Assembly (NCBI RefSeq): GCF_037026685.1
Contig: NZ_JBANET010000007.1
Location: forward strand, 1-64,000
Length of the DNA: 64,000 bases
Source of the DNA: Orrella sp037026685
GTDB lineage: Bacteria > Pseudomonadota > Gammaproteobacteria > Burkholderiales > Burkholderiaceae_B
Reading direction: 5' to 3'
The notes beneath the pieces were generated by a model. It was given only the letters and a program-made list of their open reading frames with translations. It searched no databases and was not told where the DNA came from. Position numbers and translations under genes: made by a program. Below are positions 8,830 through 17,966 of the stretch, piece by piece (position 1 is the stretch's first letter; every line of letters begins with the position of its first letter).

Positions 8830-9609
8830 ATGAACACCCAAGACGCCTCCACCCCGGCCCGCGAGGCCGCCGGCTCCTCCACGCACTTCGGCTACCAGAC
8901 GGTGCCCGAGGCCGAAAAGGCAGCGCGCGTGGCGGGCGTGTTCCATTCCGTGGCCCAGCGCTACGACGTCATGAACGACCTCATGTCGGCCGGCCTGCAT
9001 CGGGTCTGGAAGGCCTTTACCGTGGCGCGCGCGGGCGTGCGCCCCGGCATGCGCGTGCTGGACATCGCCGGGGGCACCGGCGACCTGGCGCGGGCCTTCG
9101 CCAAGCGCGCCGGCCCCCAGGGCGAGGTCTGGCTGACCGACATCAACGAATCCATGCTGCGCGTGGGCCGCGACCGCCTTACCGACGAAGGCCGGCTGCT
9201 GCCCCTGGCGGTGTGCGACGCCGAGCGCCTGCCGTTCCCGGACGGGCACTTCGACCTGGTCACGGTGGCCTTCGGCCTGCGCAACATGACGCACAAGGAT
9301 CGCGCGCTGGCCGAAATGAAGCGCGTGCTCAAGCCCGGCGGCAAGCTGCTGGTGCTCGAATTCTCCCGTATCGCCAAGCCGCTGGCGCCCGCCTACGACT
9401 GGTATTCCTTCAACGTGCTGCCCTGGCTGGGCCGCAAGGTGGCCAAGGACGAGGCCAGCTACCGCTACCTGGCCGAGTCCATCCGCATGCACCCCGACCA
9501 GGAAACCCTGGCGGGCATGCTGGGCCAGGCCGGGCTGTCGCGCGTGCGGTACTTCAACCTGAGCGCCGGGCTGGTGGCCCTGCACGAGGGCGTCAGGCTG
9601 GACGGCTAG
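8830..9609 (+). CDS. ubiE: Ubiquinone/menaquinone biosynthesis C-methyltransferase
   Basis: 259 residues of the UbiE/COQ5 family, which C-methylates the demethylated benzoquinol ring during ubiquinone synthesis using S-adenosylmethionine. Signatures are YDVMNDLMSAGLHRVWK (UbiE motif 1), the SAM site VLDIAGGTGDLARAF, and LRNMTHKDRALAEMKRVLKPGG (UbiE motif 2). The ATG at 8830 yields MNTQDASTP, and a longer in-frame reading adds no conserved sequence. It is transcribed divergently from phoB. The later ubiquinone genes ubiJ and ubiB lie about 19 kb away in this window. Confidence 0.95.
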   Translation: MNTQDASTPAREAAGSSTHFGYQTVPEAEKAARVAGVFHSVAQRYDVMNDLMSAGLHRVWKAFTVARAGVRPGMRVLDIAGGTGDLARAFAKRAGPQGEVWLTDINESMLRVGRDRLTDEGRLLPLAVCDAERLPFPDGHFDLVTVAFGLRNMTHKDRALAEMKRVLKPGGKLLVLEFSRIAKPLAPAYDWYSFNVLPWLGRKVAKDEASYRYLAESIRMHPDQETLAGMLGQAGLSRVRYFNLSAGLVALHEGVRLDG

Positions 9610-9924
9610 GACCGTCCCCGCAGCGCCGCGCGCATCCGCCGCGCGGCTGGCGGTCCGCCCGGGTCTTCTCGCCCGGGCTTCGCGGATCCGCCCCATCTCC
9701 TTGTTTTTCTTCCTTTTTCGTGCCTCGCGCTGGTGCGCGCCTGCACCGCGCCAAGGCGTTTGGCGGTGCATGCCCGGAAAAACCCGAACGAACCCGAAAA
9801 AGCCGTTGACAGCGATTGTCGCCCTGCCTTAGTTTTACTTCGGTTCTATCGAATATCGATTTGATCGTATCGATGATCGATACGATCAAAAGGCAATGGA
9901 CGCTTTTCCTGGAGATCCGGTTCC
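9610..9924 (+). promoter_or_regulatory. 315-bp intergenic region with the hyuA promoter
   Basis: No gene is supported here. A TTGACA hexamer at 9806-9811 is followed after 17 bp by TTAGTT at 9829-9834, a plausible sigma-70 promoter for the hyuA operon. Downstream of it lies the palindrome described separately. The first 150 bp are GC-rich with short inverted repeats (GCCCGGG around 9655-9680) but no convincing terminator for ubiE. Confidence 0.5.
9848..9889. promoter_or_regulatory. Paired palindromic operator upstream of hyuA
   Basis: Two adjacent palindromes. 9848-9860 reads ATCGA-ATA-TCGAT. 9861-9889 has perfect 14-bp arms around one base: TTGATCGTATCGAT-G-ATCGATACGATCAA. Both are built from the core TATCGAT. 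They sit just downstream of the predicted -10 and end 35 bp before the hyuA ATG, a position suited to repression. The IclR regulator encoded at the end of this operon is the natural candidate ligand, but this is inference. Confidence 0.65.
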
Positions 9925-11970
9925 ATGAACGACACGCTGCAGGTCGCAGTCGATATTGGCGGCACATTCACCGACGTGGTCGGCCGCGATGCCGCGGGCA
10001 AGCTGCGGTATTTCAAGATTCCCACCACCCGCACCGACGAAAGCCTTGCCGTGTTCGAGGCCATCGGCCGGATCCGCGACCAGTGGCACGTGCCGGCGGC
10101 CCGGATCGAGCGCTTCGTGCACGGCACGACGGTGGCCACCAACGCCATCCTGGAGCGGCGCGGGGCCAAGGTGGGGCTGATCACCACCGAAGGCTTCAAG
10201 GACGTGCTGGAAATCGGCCGGCAGATGCGCCACCGGATGTACGACGTCATCCTGCACAGCGAGACGCCGTCCTTCCTGGTGCCGGGCCGGCTGCGCAAGG
10301 AAGTGCCCGAGCGCATCGCCGCCGACGGCTCGGTGGTCACGCCGCTGGACGAGGCCGAGCTGATGCGGCAGGTGCAGGCGCTGGTGGACGAGGGCGTGCA
10401 GGCCATCGCCGTGTGCTTCCTGTTCTCCTTCGTGAACCCGGCGCACGAGCGCCGCGCCCGCGAGCTGATCGCCGCGGCCCATCCGGACCTGACCCTGGGC
10501 GTCTCGCACGAGGTGGATCCGGCGTTTCGCGAGTACGAGCGCACGGTGGTCACTTCGTTCGATGCCTACGTCAAGCCGGTGATCGACCGCTACCTGTCGC
10601 GGCTGGAGGACGGGCTGGCGCAGGGCGGCGTCAGCGCGCCGTTCCAGGTCATGCAGTCGCGCGGCGGGCTGATGGCTTCGCGCATCGCGCGCCAGCGGCC
10701 GGTGCGGCTGTTCCTGTCGGGGCCGGCGGCAGGGGTCATCGGCGCGCAGATCGCCGGTACCTCGGCGGGCATCGACAACCTCATCACCGTGGACATCGGC
10801 GGCACCAGCAGCGACATCGCGCTGATCAACAAGGGCAAGGCCCTGGTGCGCTCCGAAGGCGTGATCGACGGCTACCCGGTGCGCGTGGGCATGGTGGACG
10901 TGAATTCCATCGGCGCGGGCGGCGGCTCGATCGCCTGGATCGACGCGGCCGGCGGCCTGCGGGTGGGTCCGCGCTCGGCCGGCTCCGAGCCGGGCCCGGC
11001 CTGCTATGGCCGCGGCGGCGAGCAGCCCACCGTGACCGATGCTTCGATCGTGCTGGGCTACCTGGATCCGGACTATTTTGCCGGCGGCACGCTCAAGCTG
11101 TATCCCGAGAAATCGCGCCAGGCCATCGAAAGCAAGGTGGGCGGCCCGCTGGGCATGTCGGTCGAGGAGGCGGCCCTGGGCATTCACCGCATCGTCAATG
11201 CGCAGATGGCCGAGGGCATCCGGCTGGTCTCGATCCGCCAAGGCCTGGACCCGCGCGAATTCACCCTGATGCCGCTGGGCGGCGGCGGGGCCGTGCACAT
11301 CGTGCCGCTGGCGCGCGAGCTGGGCGTGCGCCGCGTGGTGATTCCGCGCTATCCGGGCGTGCTCTCGGCCGCGGGCCTGCTGGCCGCGCCGGTCGAGCAC
11401 GAAACCTCGGCGGCCTTCGGCAAGACGCTGGACGAGATCGAGCTGCCCGCCATCAAGGCGATGCTGGCCGAGCTGGACAAGCAATGCGAGGCGCTGATGC
11501 GCACGGAATCGGTGGGCGGCGCGCCCTCGCGCATCCACTATTTCGCCGATGTCTGCTACGTCGGCCAGGCCTATTCCATCGAAGTGCCGCTGGTGTTCGA
11601 CGGCCCCGAGCCCTGCGCGCGGCTGTACGAGGAGTTCCTGCAGGCCCACGCGCGCATCTACGGCTACAGCACCCGCACGCCGGCGCGCATCGTCAACCTG
11701 CGCGCCGTGCACCAGGCCGGCGGGCAGGCGCGCATCGACACCACCGAGTATGCGCCGTCGGGCCAGGAGCCCTTGCGCGGCCACCGCCCGATCCGGGTCG
11801 CCGGCCAGGGCGAGCCGCTGAGCGCCGGGGTGTACCGCCGCGACGCGCTGCCGGTGGGCTATCGCTTCAGCGGCCCGGCCATCGTCGAGCAGGCCGACAC
11901 CACCACGCTGATAGAGCCGGGCTGGCAGGCCGAGGTCGACGCGGCCGGCAACCTGGTCCTTACCCGATAA
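9925..11970 (+). CDS. Hydantoinase/oxoprolinase family protein, subunit A
   Basis: 681 residues, normal for HyuA-type subunits (about 690). The N-terminus has the ASKHA-fold nucleotide motif VAVDIGGTFTDVVGRD, then HGTTVATNAILERRGAKVGL, and a second phosphate motif TVDIGGTSSDIALI near residue 290. With subunit B it should carry out ATP-dependent opening of a lactam, imide or hydantoin-like ring in the cytosol. The family includes N-methylhydantoinase, eukaryotic-type 5-oxoprolinase and acetone carboxylase subunits, and sequence alone does not separate these. It is the first gene of the nine-gene operon that continues to the IclR gene, with hyuB 23 bp downstream. Confidence 0.9.
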   Translation: MNDTLQVAVDIGGTFTDVVGRDAAGKLRYFKIPTTRTDESLAVFEAIGRIRDQWHVPAARIERFVHGTTVATNAILERRGAKVGLITTEGFKDVLEIGRQMRHRMYDVILHSETPSFLVPGRLRKEVPERIAADGSVVTPLDEAELMRQVQALVDEGVQAIAVCFLFSFVNPAHERRARELIAAAHPDLTLGVSHEVDPAFREYERTVVTSFDAYVKPVIDRYLSRLEDGLAQGGVSAPFQVMQSRGGLMASRIARQRPVRLFLSGPAAGVIGAQIAGTSAGIDNLITVDIGGTSSDIALINKGKALVRSEGVIDGYPVRVGMVDVNSIGAGGGSIAWIDAAGGLRVGPRSAGSEPGPACYGRGGEQPTVTDASIVLGYLDPDYFAGGTLKLYPEKSRQAIESKVGGPLGMSVEEAALGIHRIVNAQMAEGIRLVSIRQGLDPREFTLMPLGGGGAVHIVPLARELGVRRVVIPRYPGVLSAAGLLAAPVEHETSAAFGKTLDEIELPAIKAMLAELDKQCEALMRTESVGGAPSRIHYFADVCYVGQAYSIEVPLVFDGPEPCARLYEEFLQAHARIYGYSTRTPARIVNLRAVHQAGGQARIDTTEYAPSGQEPLRGHRPIRVAGQGEPLSAGVYRRDALPVGYRFSGPAIVEQADTTTLIEPGWQAEVDAAGNLVLTR

Positions 11971-11993
11971 CCCGCGACGCAAGGAAAACCGCC

Positions 11994-13703
11994 ATGGGCA
12001 TGAACGAATCGCAGCAATTGATCGACGGACAGGCCGGCGCGGGGCTGGACCCGGTGACCGTCGAGGTAATACGCCACAAGCTGGAGGGCATTGCCAACGA
12101 GATGGAGTCCACGCTGCTGCGCAGCTCCTTCTCGCCCATCGTCAAGGAGGGCCTGGACGCCTCGGCCAGCCTGTTCACGGTGCGGGGCGAATCGCTGGCG
12201 CAGGCCTGCGCCGTGCCCATCCACCTGGCCACCCTGATCCCCATCGTGGAAACCATCCTGCGCGAGTACCCGCTGGCCGGCATGCGCGAGGGCGACGTCT
12301 ACATCATGAACGACCCCTACCTGGGCGGCACGCACCTGCCCGATATCGCGCTGGTGGCGCCCGTGTTCGTGGCCGGCGAAGTCATTGCCTTCTCGGCCAC
12401 CATGACGCACCACCAGGACGTGGGCGGCATGACGCCCGGGTCGATCCCCACCAACGCCACCGAGATCTACCAGGAAGGCATCCGCATCCCGCCGCTCAAG
12501 CTGTTCGAGGCCGGCCAGATCAACCAGACCCTGGTCAGCCTGCTCAAGCTGAACGTGCGCATTCCCGACACCTTCATGGGCGACATCAACGCGCAGATCG
12601 CCGGCTGCCGCATCGGCGCGCGCCGCCTGGTGGAGCTGGCCGGCCATTACGGCATGCCGCTGCTGCACGCGGTGTTCGAGCAGCTGCTCAGCCATTCCGA
12701 GACCCTGACGCGCGCGCAGCTGCGCGCCATCCCCGAGGGCGTATACCGCTACGTGGACTGGCTGGACAACGACGGCATCGACCTGGACCAGCGCGTGCGC
12801 ATCGAACTGGCGGTCACCGTCAAGGACGGCGGCATGCACGTGGACTTCACCGGCACCAGCGCGCAGCTGCGCGGGCCCTTTAACTGCGTGCGCTCGGGCA
12901 CGCAGGCGGCCGCCTACTTCGCCGTGCGCGCGCTTACCGATCCGGAGATCCCCACCAACGCCGGGTGTTTCCGGCCCGTCAGCCTGCACCTGCCCAAGGG
13001 CACGCTGGTGAACCCCGAGGAGCCCGCCCCGGTCGGCTCGCGCACGGCCACCATCAAGCGCGTCACCGGCTGCATCCTGGGCGCCTTCAAGGAGGCGCTG
13101 CCCACCAAGGTGCCGGCGGACTCGGCCGGCGTGCTGCTGGCCCTGGCCTTCGGCGGCAAGCAGCCCGACGGCCGGCCCTACGTGGTCGGCGAGCTGATTA
13201 CCGGGGGCAGCGGCGGCAGCCATCGCAGCGACGGCGTGGACGTGATCGAGACCGACGCGTCCAACTGCATGAACCTGCCGGTCGAGGCGCTGGAGCTGGA
13301 GGCCCCGATCCGGGTGCGCCGCATGGCGCTGCGGCCGGATTCGGGCGGCGCCGGCAAGTTCCGCGGCGGCCTGGGCCTGGTCAAGGAGTTCGAGCTGCTG
13401 GGCGAGAGCGCCGTGTTCACGCACCGCGGCGAGCGGCACTATTGCGCCGCGCGCGGGTCGGCCGGCGGGCTCAGCGGCGCCTGCGAGGTGTCCGAGATCG
13501 TGCGCGCCTCCGGCCAGGTCGAGACCATCCCGTCCAAGCAGGTCGCCACGTTGGCGCGCGGGGACCGCGTCATCGTGCGCACGCCGGGGGGCGGCGGCTA
13601 TGGCGAGCCGTCCGAGCGGGACCGCCAGGCGCTGCTGGACGACATCGCCGATGGCAAGGTCAGCGCCGCGCAGGCGGCGCAGCTGTACGGCTACCGGCCG
13701 TAG
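11994..13703 (+). CDS. Hydantoinase/oxoprolinase family protein, subunit B
   Basis: 569 residues of the hydantoinase B/oxoprolinase family. Signatures are DPVTVEVIRHKLEGIANEME at the start, DVYIMNDPYLGGTHLPDI, and the Gly-rich C-terminal GGGGYGEPSERD. It partners the subunit A gene 23 bp upstream. Start at 11994 (MGMNESQQ), with a second ATG two codons on at 12000. The TRAP transporter genes follow after a 76-bp gap, implying that the ring substrate or its precursor is imported by TRAP. The substrate is unknown. Confidence 0.9.
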   Translation: MGMNESQQLIDGQAGAGLDPVTVEVIRHKLEGIANEMESTLLRSSFSPIVKEGLDASASLFTVRGESLAQACAVPIHLATLIPIVETILREYPLAGMREGDVYIMNDPYLGGTHLPDIALVAPVFVAGEVIAFSATMTHHQDVGGMTPGSIPTNATEIYQEGIRIPPLKLFEAGQINQTLVSLLKLNVRIPDTFMGDINAQIAGCRIGARRLVELAGHYGMPLLHAVFEQLLSHSETLTRAQLRAIPEGVYRYVDWLDNDGIDLDQRVRIELAVTVKDGGMHVDFTGTSAQLRGPFNCVRSGTQAAAYFAVRALTDPEIPTNAGCFRPVSLHLPKGTLVNPEEPAPVGSRTATIKRVTGCILGAFKEALPTKVPADSAGVLLALAFGGKQPDGRPYVVGELITGGSGGSHRSDGVDVIETDASNCMNLPVEALELEAPIRVRRMALRPDSGGAGKFRGGLGLVKEFELLGESAVFTHRGERHYCAARGSAGGLSGACEVSEIVRASGQVETIPSKQVATLARGDRVIVRTPGGGGYGEPSERDRQALLDDIADGKVSAAQAAQLYGYRP

Positions 13704-13779
13704 CCGCCGGGCGCCGAAGATCGGGGCTGGAGGCTTTCCGGCCCCGCGGGACTCAACCTTTCCAATTCAGGAGATCGAG

Positions 13780-14808
13780 ATGCACAAGGGGAAACTGCAG
13801 CACAAGGTCCTGAAAGCCCTGGTGGCGGGCGCGGCCGCGCTGCTGGCGGCGGGGCAGTCGCTGGCGGCCGAGGCGCAATGGCGCATGCACATCGTCTGGG
13901 TGCCGGCGCGGGTCGAGGCCGGCTACTACCAGCAGTTCGTCGACGAGGTGAACGAGAAGGCGGCCGGCAAGCTCAAGATCCAGCTCTTTCCGGGCGCCAC
14001 GCTGGGTGTCAAGGACATCGACATGCTGCGCGTGCTGCCGCGCGGCAACGTGATCCAGGCGGCCGGCCTGTACCCGGGCTACATGACGCGCGACGAGCCC
14101 GAGTACGCCGTGACCCTGCCGCCGGGCGTGGTGCAGGATCCGGCCAGGCTCGATGCCATCGCGCCGACGCTGCGCAAGATCTACGACGAAACCTACGAGC
14201 GCTGGGGCATCGAGCTGCTGGGCTTCGTGGCGCATCCGGTGCGCGATACGCACATCCTGTGCAAGGAACCCATCAACACACTCGAAGGGCTCAAGGGCAA
14301 GAAGGTGCGCGTATGGGAGAAGTCGCAGGCCGACGCCTTCGCCAAGCTGGGCGTGGCCGCCCAGATCGTCGGCCAGAACGACCTGTACATGGCCATGCGC
14401 ACCGGCGTGGTCGATTGCGCGGTCTATCCCATCCACTTCTCGCTGACGGCGTCGCTGCAGGAAGTGGCGCCCAACGCCAGCTACCTGTTTCCGTATGTGC
14501 TGCATCCGTTGAACCTGATCGTCTCGAAGAAGGCGATGGACGCGCTGCCCGAGGACGTGCAGCAGATCGTGCGCGAGGCGGCCCGCCGCGTCGAGCGCGA
14601 GTCCTTCGAGTCCTACGTCAAGGGCGAGGTGGATGCCCGCTCCGAACAGGAGTGGACCGGCAAGGGCGGCAAGGTGCTGGACGATTTCCCCGAGGCCGAC
14701 CAGCAACGCTTCGCGCAGGCGGCGGCCGAGGTCTGGGAGTCCTCTGCCAAGGCCGTGGGCGAGAAGGCCCAGGCCAACCGCCAGGCGGTGCTCGACGCCA
14801 TGCGCTGA
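13780..14808 (+). CDS. dctP: TRAP transporter solute-binding protein, DctP family
   Basis: 342 residues. An N-terminal signal peptide ends near residue 30 (GQSLAAEA). The DctP core shows GKLKIQLFPGATLGVKDIDMLRVL, LKGKKVRVWEKSQADAFAKLG and GVVDCAVYPIHF. The ATG at 13780 follows a GGAGAT ribosome site. It is the high-affinity periplasmic receptor for the DctQ/DctM pair encoded immediately downstream. It differs clearly from the other DctP in this window (38-1009), so the two probably bind different substrates. Confidence 0.92.
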   Translation: MHKGKLQHKVLKALVAGAAALLAAGQSLAAEAQWRMHIVWVPARVEAGYYQQFVDEVNEKAAGKLKIQLFPGATLGVKDIDMLRVLPRGNVIQAAGLYPGYMTRDEPEYAVTLPPGVVQDPARLDAIAPTLRKIYDETYERWGIELLGFVAHPVRDTHILCKEPINTLEGLKGKKVRVWEKSQADAFAKLGVAAQIVGQNDLYMAMRTGVVDCAVYPIHFSLTASLQEVAPNASYLFPYVLHPLNLIVSKKAMDALPEDVQQIVREAARRVERESFESYVKGEVDARSEQEWTGKGGKVLDDFPEADQQRFAQAAAEVWESSAKAVGEKAQANRQAVLDAMR

Positions 14809-14863
14809 TGCACCCGGCCCGGGGCGCGGCCTGGCCGGCCGCGCCCGCACCAAGGAGTCATCG

Positions 14864-15358
14864 ATGAAACGCCTAGTTTACGGAGTGGCCGAAGGCCTGC
14901 TGCGGCTGGCTACCGCCTGCGGCATCCTGCTGACGCTCTTTGTGGCGGCAGCGGCCGGCATGCGCTATCTGGCGGGCGCGCCGCTGCCGTTCACCGAGGA
15001 GCTGGTCGGGCTGCTGTTCGCGGCGCTGGTCTTTCTGGCCTTGCCCTACGTCACCTTGCACAACCAGCATATCGAGGTGACCCTGCTGGCCGAGCGGCTG
15101 CCCGGGCCGGCCCGGCGCCTGGCGCGGGCCCTGTCCCAGGCGCTGGTCGTGCTGTTTTGCGCGTGGTTCGGCATGTATGCCTACGATTTCGCCGCGCTGT
15201 CCATGCAGCTTGATTCCCGCTCGGACATCGGCGGCGTGCGGCTGTGGCCGTGGATGGCGCTGCTGGTGCTGGCCTGCGTGCTGATGGGGGCCTTCACGCT
15301 TTACCGTTGGCTGCGGCCCGGCGCGCACGAGCCGGCCCAAGCACCGCCCGGCGCCTGA
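14864..15358 (+). CDS. dctQ: TRAP transporter small permease, DctQ family
   Basis: 164 residues with four predicted membrane segments, the DctQ topology. The characteristic PLPFTEELVGLLFAALVFLALPYVTLHNQHIEV lies at about residues 40-70 (Glu-Glu followed by a hydrophobic helix and a conserved His). It forms the inner-membrane complex with DctM and supports sodium-driven uptake. The start at 14864 is preceded by AAGGAG. The gene sits between dctP and dctM, with dctM beginning 16 bp after its stop. Confidence 0.9.
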   Translation: MKRLVYGVAEGLLRLATACGILLTLFVAAAAGMRYLAGAPLPFTEELVGLLFAALVFLALPYVTLHNQHIEVTLLAERLPGPARRLARALSQALVVLFCAWFGMYAYDFAALSMQLDSRSDIGGVRLWPWMALLVLACVLMGAFTLYRWLRPGAHEPAQAPPGA

Positions 15359-15374
15359 CAGGAGGGAGCCAAGC

Positions 15375-16670
15375 ATGGTTTGGGGTTTGCTTCTGGCCGG
15401 CCTGGCGCTGACCGCGTTCACCGGCCTGCCCATCGGCATCGGCCTGGCGCTCACGGGCCTTGCCGTGCTGCGGTTCTGCGCCGGGGGCGGCGAGGACCTG
15501 GCCGTCAACGCGGTCTGGAACGTCTTTACCGATTTCACGCTCTCGGCCGTGCCCATCTTCATCTTCATGGGCGAGATCCTGCTGGTCAGCGGCGTGTCCT
15601 CGCGCATCTACGCCGCCATCTCGCCGTTCTTTCGCAACGTGCCCGGCGGCCTGCTGCACACCAATATCGCCGTGTGCACCGTCTTTGGCGCGGTCAGCGG
15701 CGCGAGCACCTCGACGGCCGCGGCCGTGGGCTCGGTCGCCTATCCCGAGCTGCGCGACCGCGGCTACTCGCGCCCGCATGTGGTCGCCACGCTGGCGGCC
15801 GGCGGCACCCTGGGGCTGCTGATTCCGCCCAGCCTGGCCCTGCTGCTGTATGGCGCCACCCAGGGCGTATCGATCGGCCGCCTGTTCCTGGCCGGCGTGC
15901 TGCCGGGCCTGATGCTGGCGCTGATGTTCATGGCCATGATCCTGTTCCAGGCCCTGCGCCGGCCCGGGCTGGCCGGGTCGCCGGCCGCCCCGGTGCCGCT
16001 GGGCCGCAAGCTGCGCGGGCTGCTGGGCATCTGGCCGGTCGGCTTCCTGGTCTTCGCGGTCATGGGCACGCTGTACATGGGCCTGGCCACGCCCACCGAG
16101 GCGGCGGGCCTGGGCGTGGCGGTCGCGGCCATCACGGGCTTTGCCTGGGGCGAACTGACCTGGCGCAAGCTGCTGGGCGCCTTCCGCACGGCGACCCGGG
16201 TGTTCGCCGCCATCGCGCTCATCATGCTGGGCGCGCTGGTCCTGTCGCAGTCGCTGACCATCATCGGCCTGCCGCAGCAGCTGGTGGGCACGGTCACCGA
16301 GATGGGCCTGTCGCCCTATGCGGTGCTGGCCGTGGTGATGCTGATCTACCTCGTGCTGGGCTGCTTTTTCGACGGCATCTCGCTGATGCTGATGACCATC
16401 CCCATCGTCTTTCCGCTGATGATGAGCGCGGGCTTCGACCCGGTCTGGACGGGCGTGGTGATCACCATCCTGATCGAGGTCGGCATGCTGACCCCGCCCG
16501 TGGGCATGAACCTGTTCGTGCTTACCGGCATCACCGGCAGGCAGGTGAGCCTGCCGCAGGCGGCGGCCGCGGCTTTTCCCTATTGGCTGCTGATGCTGCT
16601 GGCGATCCTGATCCTGACGGCGGTGCCGCAGATCGCCACCTGGCTGCCGGGCCGGGTCATGGGGGCCTGA
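15375..16670 (+). CDS. dctM: TRAP transporter large permease, DctM family
   Basis: 431 residues, highly hydrophobic, about 12 membrane segments, matching the DctM subunit that forms the transport channel. Family landmarks include SAVPIFIFMGEILLVSG, GAVSGASTSTAAAVGSVAYPEL, GTLGLLIPPSLALLLYG and MLTPPVGMNLFVL. It completes the dctP-dctQ-dctM set. The next gene, an FAD oxidoreductase, starts only 3 bp after its stop codon, which supports a single transcript joining transport and oxidation. Confidence 0.95.
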   Translation: MVWGLLLAGLALTAFTGLPIGIGLALTGLAVLRFCAGGGEDLAVNAVWNVFTDFTLSAVPIFIFMGEILLVSGVSSRIYAAISPFFRNVPGGLLHTNIAVCTVFGAVSGASTSTAAAVGSVAYPELRDRGYSRPHVVATLAAGGTLGLLIPPSLALLLYGATQGVSIGRLFLAGVLPGLMLALMFMAMILFQALRRPGLAGSPAAPVPLGRKLRGLLGIWPVGFLVFAVMGTLYMGLATPTEAAGLGVAVAAITGFAWGELTWRKLLGAFRTATRVFAAIALIMLGALVLSQSLTIIGLPQQLVGTVTEMGLSPYAVLAVVMLIYLVLGCFFDGISLMLMTIPIVFPLMMSAGFDPVWTGVVITILIEVGMLTPPVGMNLFVLTGITGRQVSLPQAAAAAFPYWLLMLLAILILTAVPQIATWLPGRVMGA

Positions 16671-16673
16671 GCG

Positions 16674-17966
16674 ATGGCGCATGAACCCCGGCAGGCGGTG
16701 TTGTGGGACCAGGCGCGCGCGGCGCAGGCGGGCGCGGCGCTGCCGGCGGGCCTGGCGCGCACGCGCGTGGCGGTGGTGGGCGGGGGATTCACCGGCCTGT
16801 CGGCTGCCTTGTCCCTGGCCGAGCGCGGGCACGAGGTGATGCTGCTGGAGGCCGGGCGCATCGGCCAGGGCGCCTCGGGCCGCAACGGCGGGCAGGTGGT
16901 GCCCGGCCTGAAGCCCGATCCGCAGGCGCTCGGGCAGCGCTATGGCCAGGCCTGCGCGCGCCGCATGCTGGACTTCGGTTTTTCGGCGGCCGATTACGCG
17001 TTCGCGCTGATCCGGCGCCACGGCATCGCCTGCGGCGCCACCCGCAACGGCTGGATCCAGACCGCCGTCGGCGCGCGCGGGCGCGAGCGGCTGCAGCGGC
17101 GCGCCCAGGCGCTGCTGCAGGCTGGCGCGCAGGTCCGCTACCTGGACGCCGGCCAGGTGGCGCAGGCCAGCGGCAGCGACTATTACTGCGCCGGCCTGGA
17201 CGAGACCGGCGCGGGCGCGGTGCAGCCCGTGCAGCTGGCCCTGGGCCTGGCCCGGGCGGCCGCGCGGGCCGGCGCGCGGCTGTACGAGGATGCGCCCGTC
17301 ACCGGCCTGCAGCCGCAGGGCGGCGGCTGGCGCCTGCAAGCCGGGCCGGGCGCGAGCGTGCAGGCCGATGCCGTGGTGCTGGCCGCCGACGTCTACGTGG
17401 ACCGGCTCTGGCCGCGACAGGCCGCCAGCATGCTGCAGGTGGCCAGCGCCCAGATCGCCAGCGAGGTGCTGCCGCCCGGGCTGGCCCAGGCCATCCTGCC
17501 GCGGCGCGCCGGCATTTCCGAGGCGCGCAAGCTGACCGTGTATTGCCGCATTTCGCCGGACGGCCGTTTCCTGATAGGCGGGCGCGCCCGCCATACGCCC
17601 CGGGTCGATGCGGCCACCATCGGCCGGCTGCGCCGCGCCGCGGTGCAGCGCTTTCCGGCGCTGGCCGCGCTGCGCTGGGATTATGCGTGGCACGGACGGG
17701 TGGGACTGACGCGCGACGATGCGCCGCGCCTGTGCAACCCGGCGCCCGGGCTCTGGACCGCCTACGGTTTCGGCGGCCGTGGCGTGGCGCTGGCCTTGCG
17801 CTTCGGCCCCACGTTGGCGCAGGCCGCGGCCGGCGCCGCCGCGGCCGACCTGGATTATCCCGTGACCCCGCTGTCGGCCATCCCCTGGCATGCCGTCAGC
17901 GCCCCCGCCGTCTCGGCGGGCATTTTCTGGCATCGCCTGCGCGATGCCATCGGTTATCCCGCATGA
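16674..17966 (+). CDS. FAD-dependent amine/amino acid oxidoreductase (DadA/PuuB-like)
   Basis: 430 residues with the dinucleotide motif VAVVGGGFTGLSAALSLAERG (about residues 33-53), followed by the DAO-family GQGASGRNGGQVV. The C-terminus has the second FAD contact region YGFGGRGVALALRFGPTLA. Proteins of this type oxidise secondary or primary amines (D-amino acids, gamma-glutamylputrescine, proline-like compounds). The stop overlaps the next gene by four bases (ATGA), and the next gene is a paralogue, suggesting a functional pair. Substrate unassigned; presumably a nitrogenous compound brought in by the upstream TRAP system. Confidence 0.85.
   Translation: MAHEPRQAVLWDQARAAQAGAALPAGLARTRVAVVGGGFTGLSAALSLAERGHEVMLLEAGRIGQGASGRNGGQVVPGLKPDPQALGQRYGQACARRMLDFGFSAADYAFALIRRHGIACGATRNGWIQTAVGARGRERLQRRAQALLQAGAQVRYLDAGQVAQASGSDYYCAGLDETGAGAVQPVQLALGLARAAARAGARLYEDAPVTGLQPQGGGWRLQAGPGASVQADAVVLAADVYVDRLWPRQAASMLQVASAQIASEVLPPGLAQAILPRRAGISEARKLTVYCRISPDGRFLIGGRARHTPRVDAATIGRLRRAAVQRFPALAALRWDYAWHGRVGLTRDDAPRLCNPAPGLWTAYGFGGRGVALALRFGPTLAQAAAGAAAADLDYPVTPLSAIPWHAVSAPAVSAGIFWHRLRDAIGYPA

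Noticed and set aside
9816..11993. Long plus-strand frame running into hyuB from upstream
   Set aside because: This stretch overlaps hyuA in another frame and is Arg/Gly/Ala-rich with no family similarity; only the part from 11994 is hyuB.
15294..17933. Very long minus-strand frame opposite the TRAP and FAD genes
   Set aside because: Low-complexity Gln/Gly/Arg/His translation typical of the opposite strand of GC-rich coding DNA.
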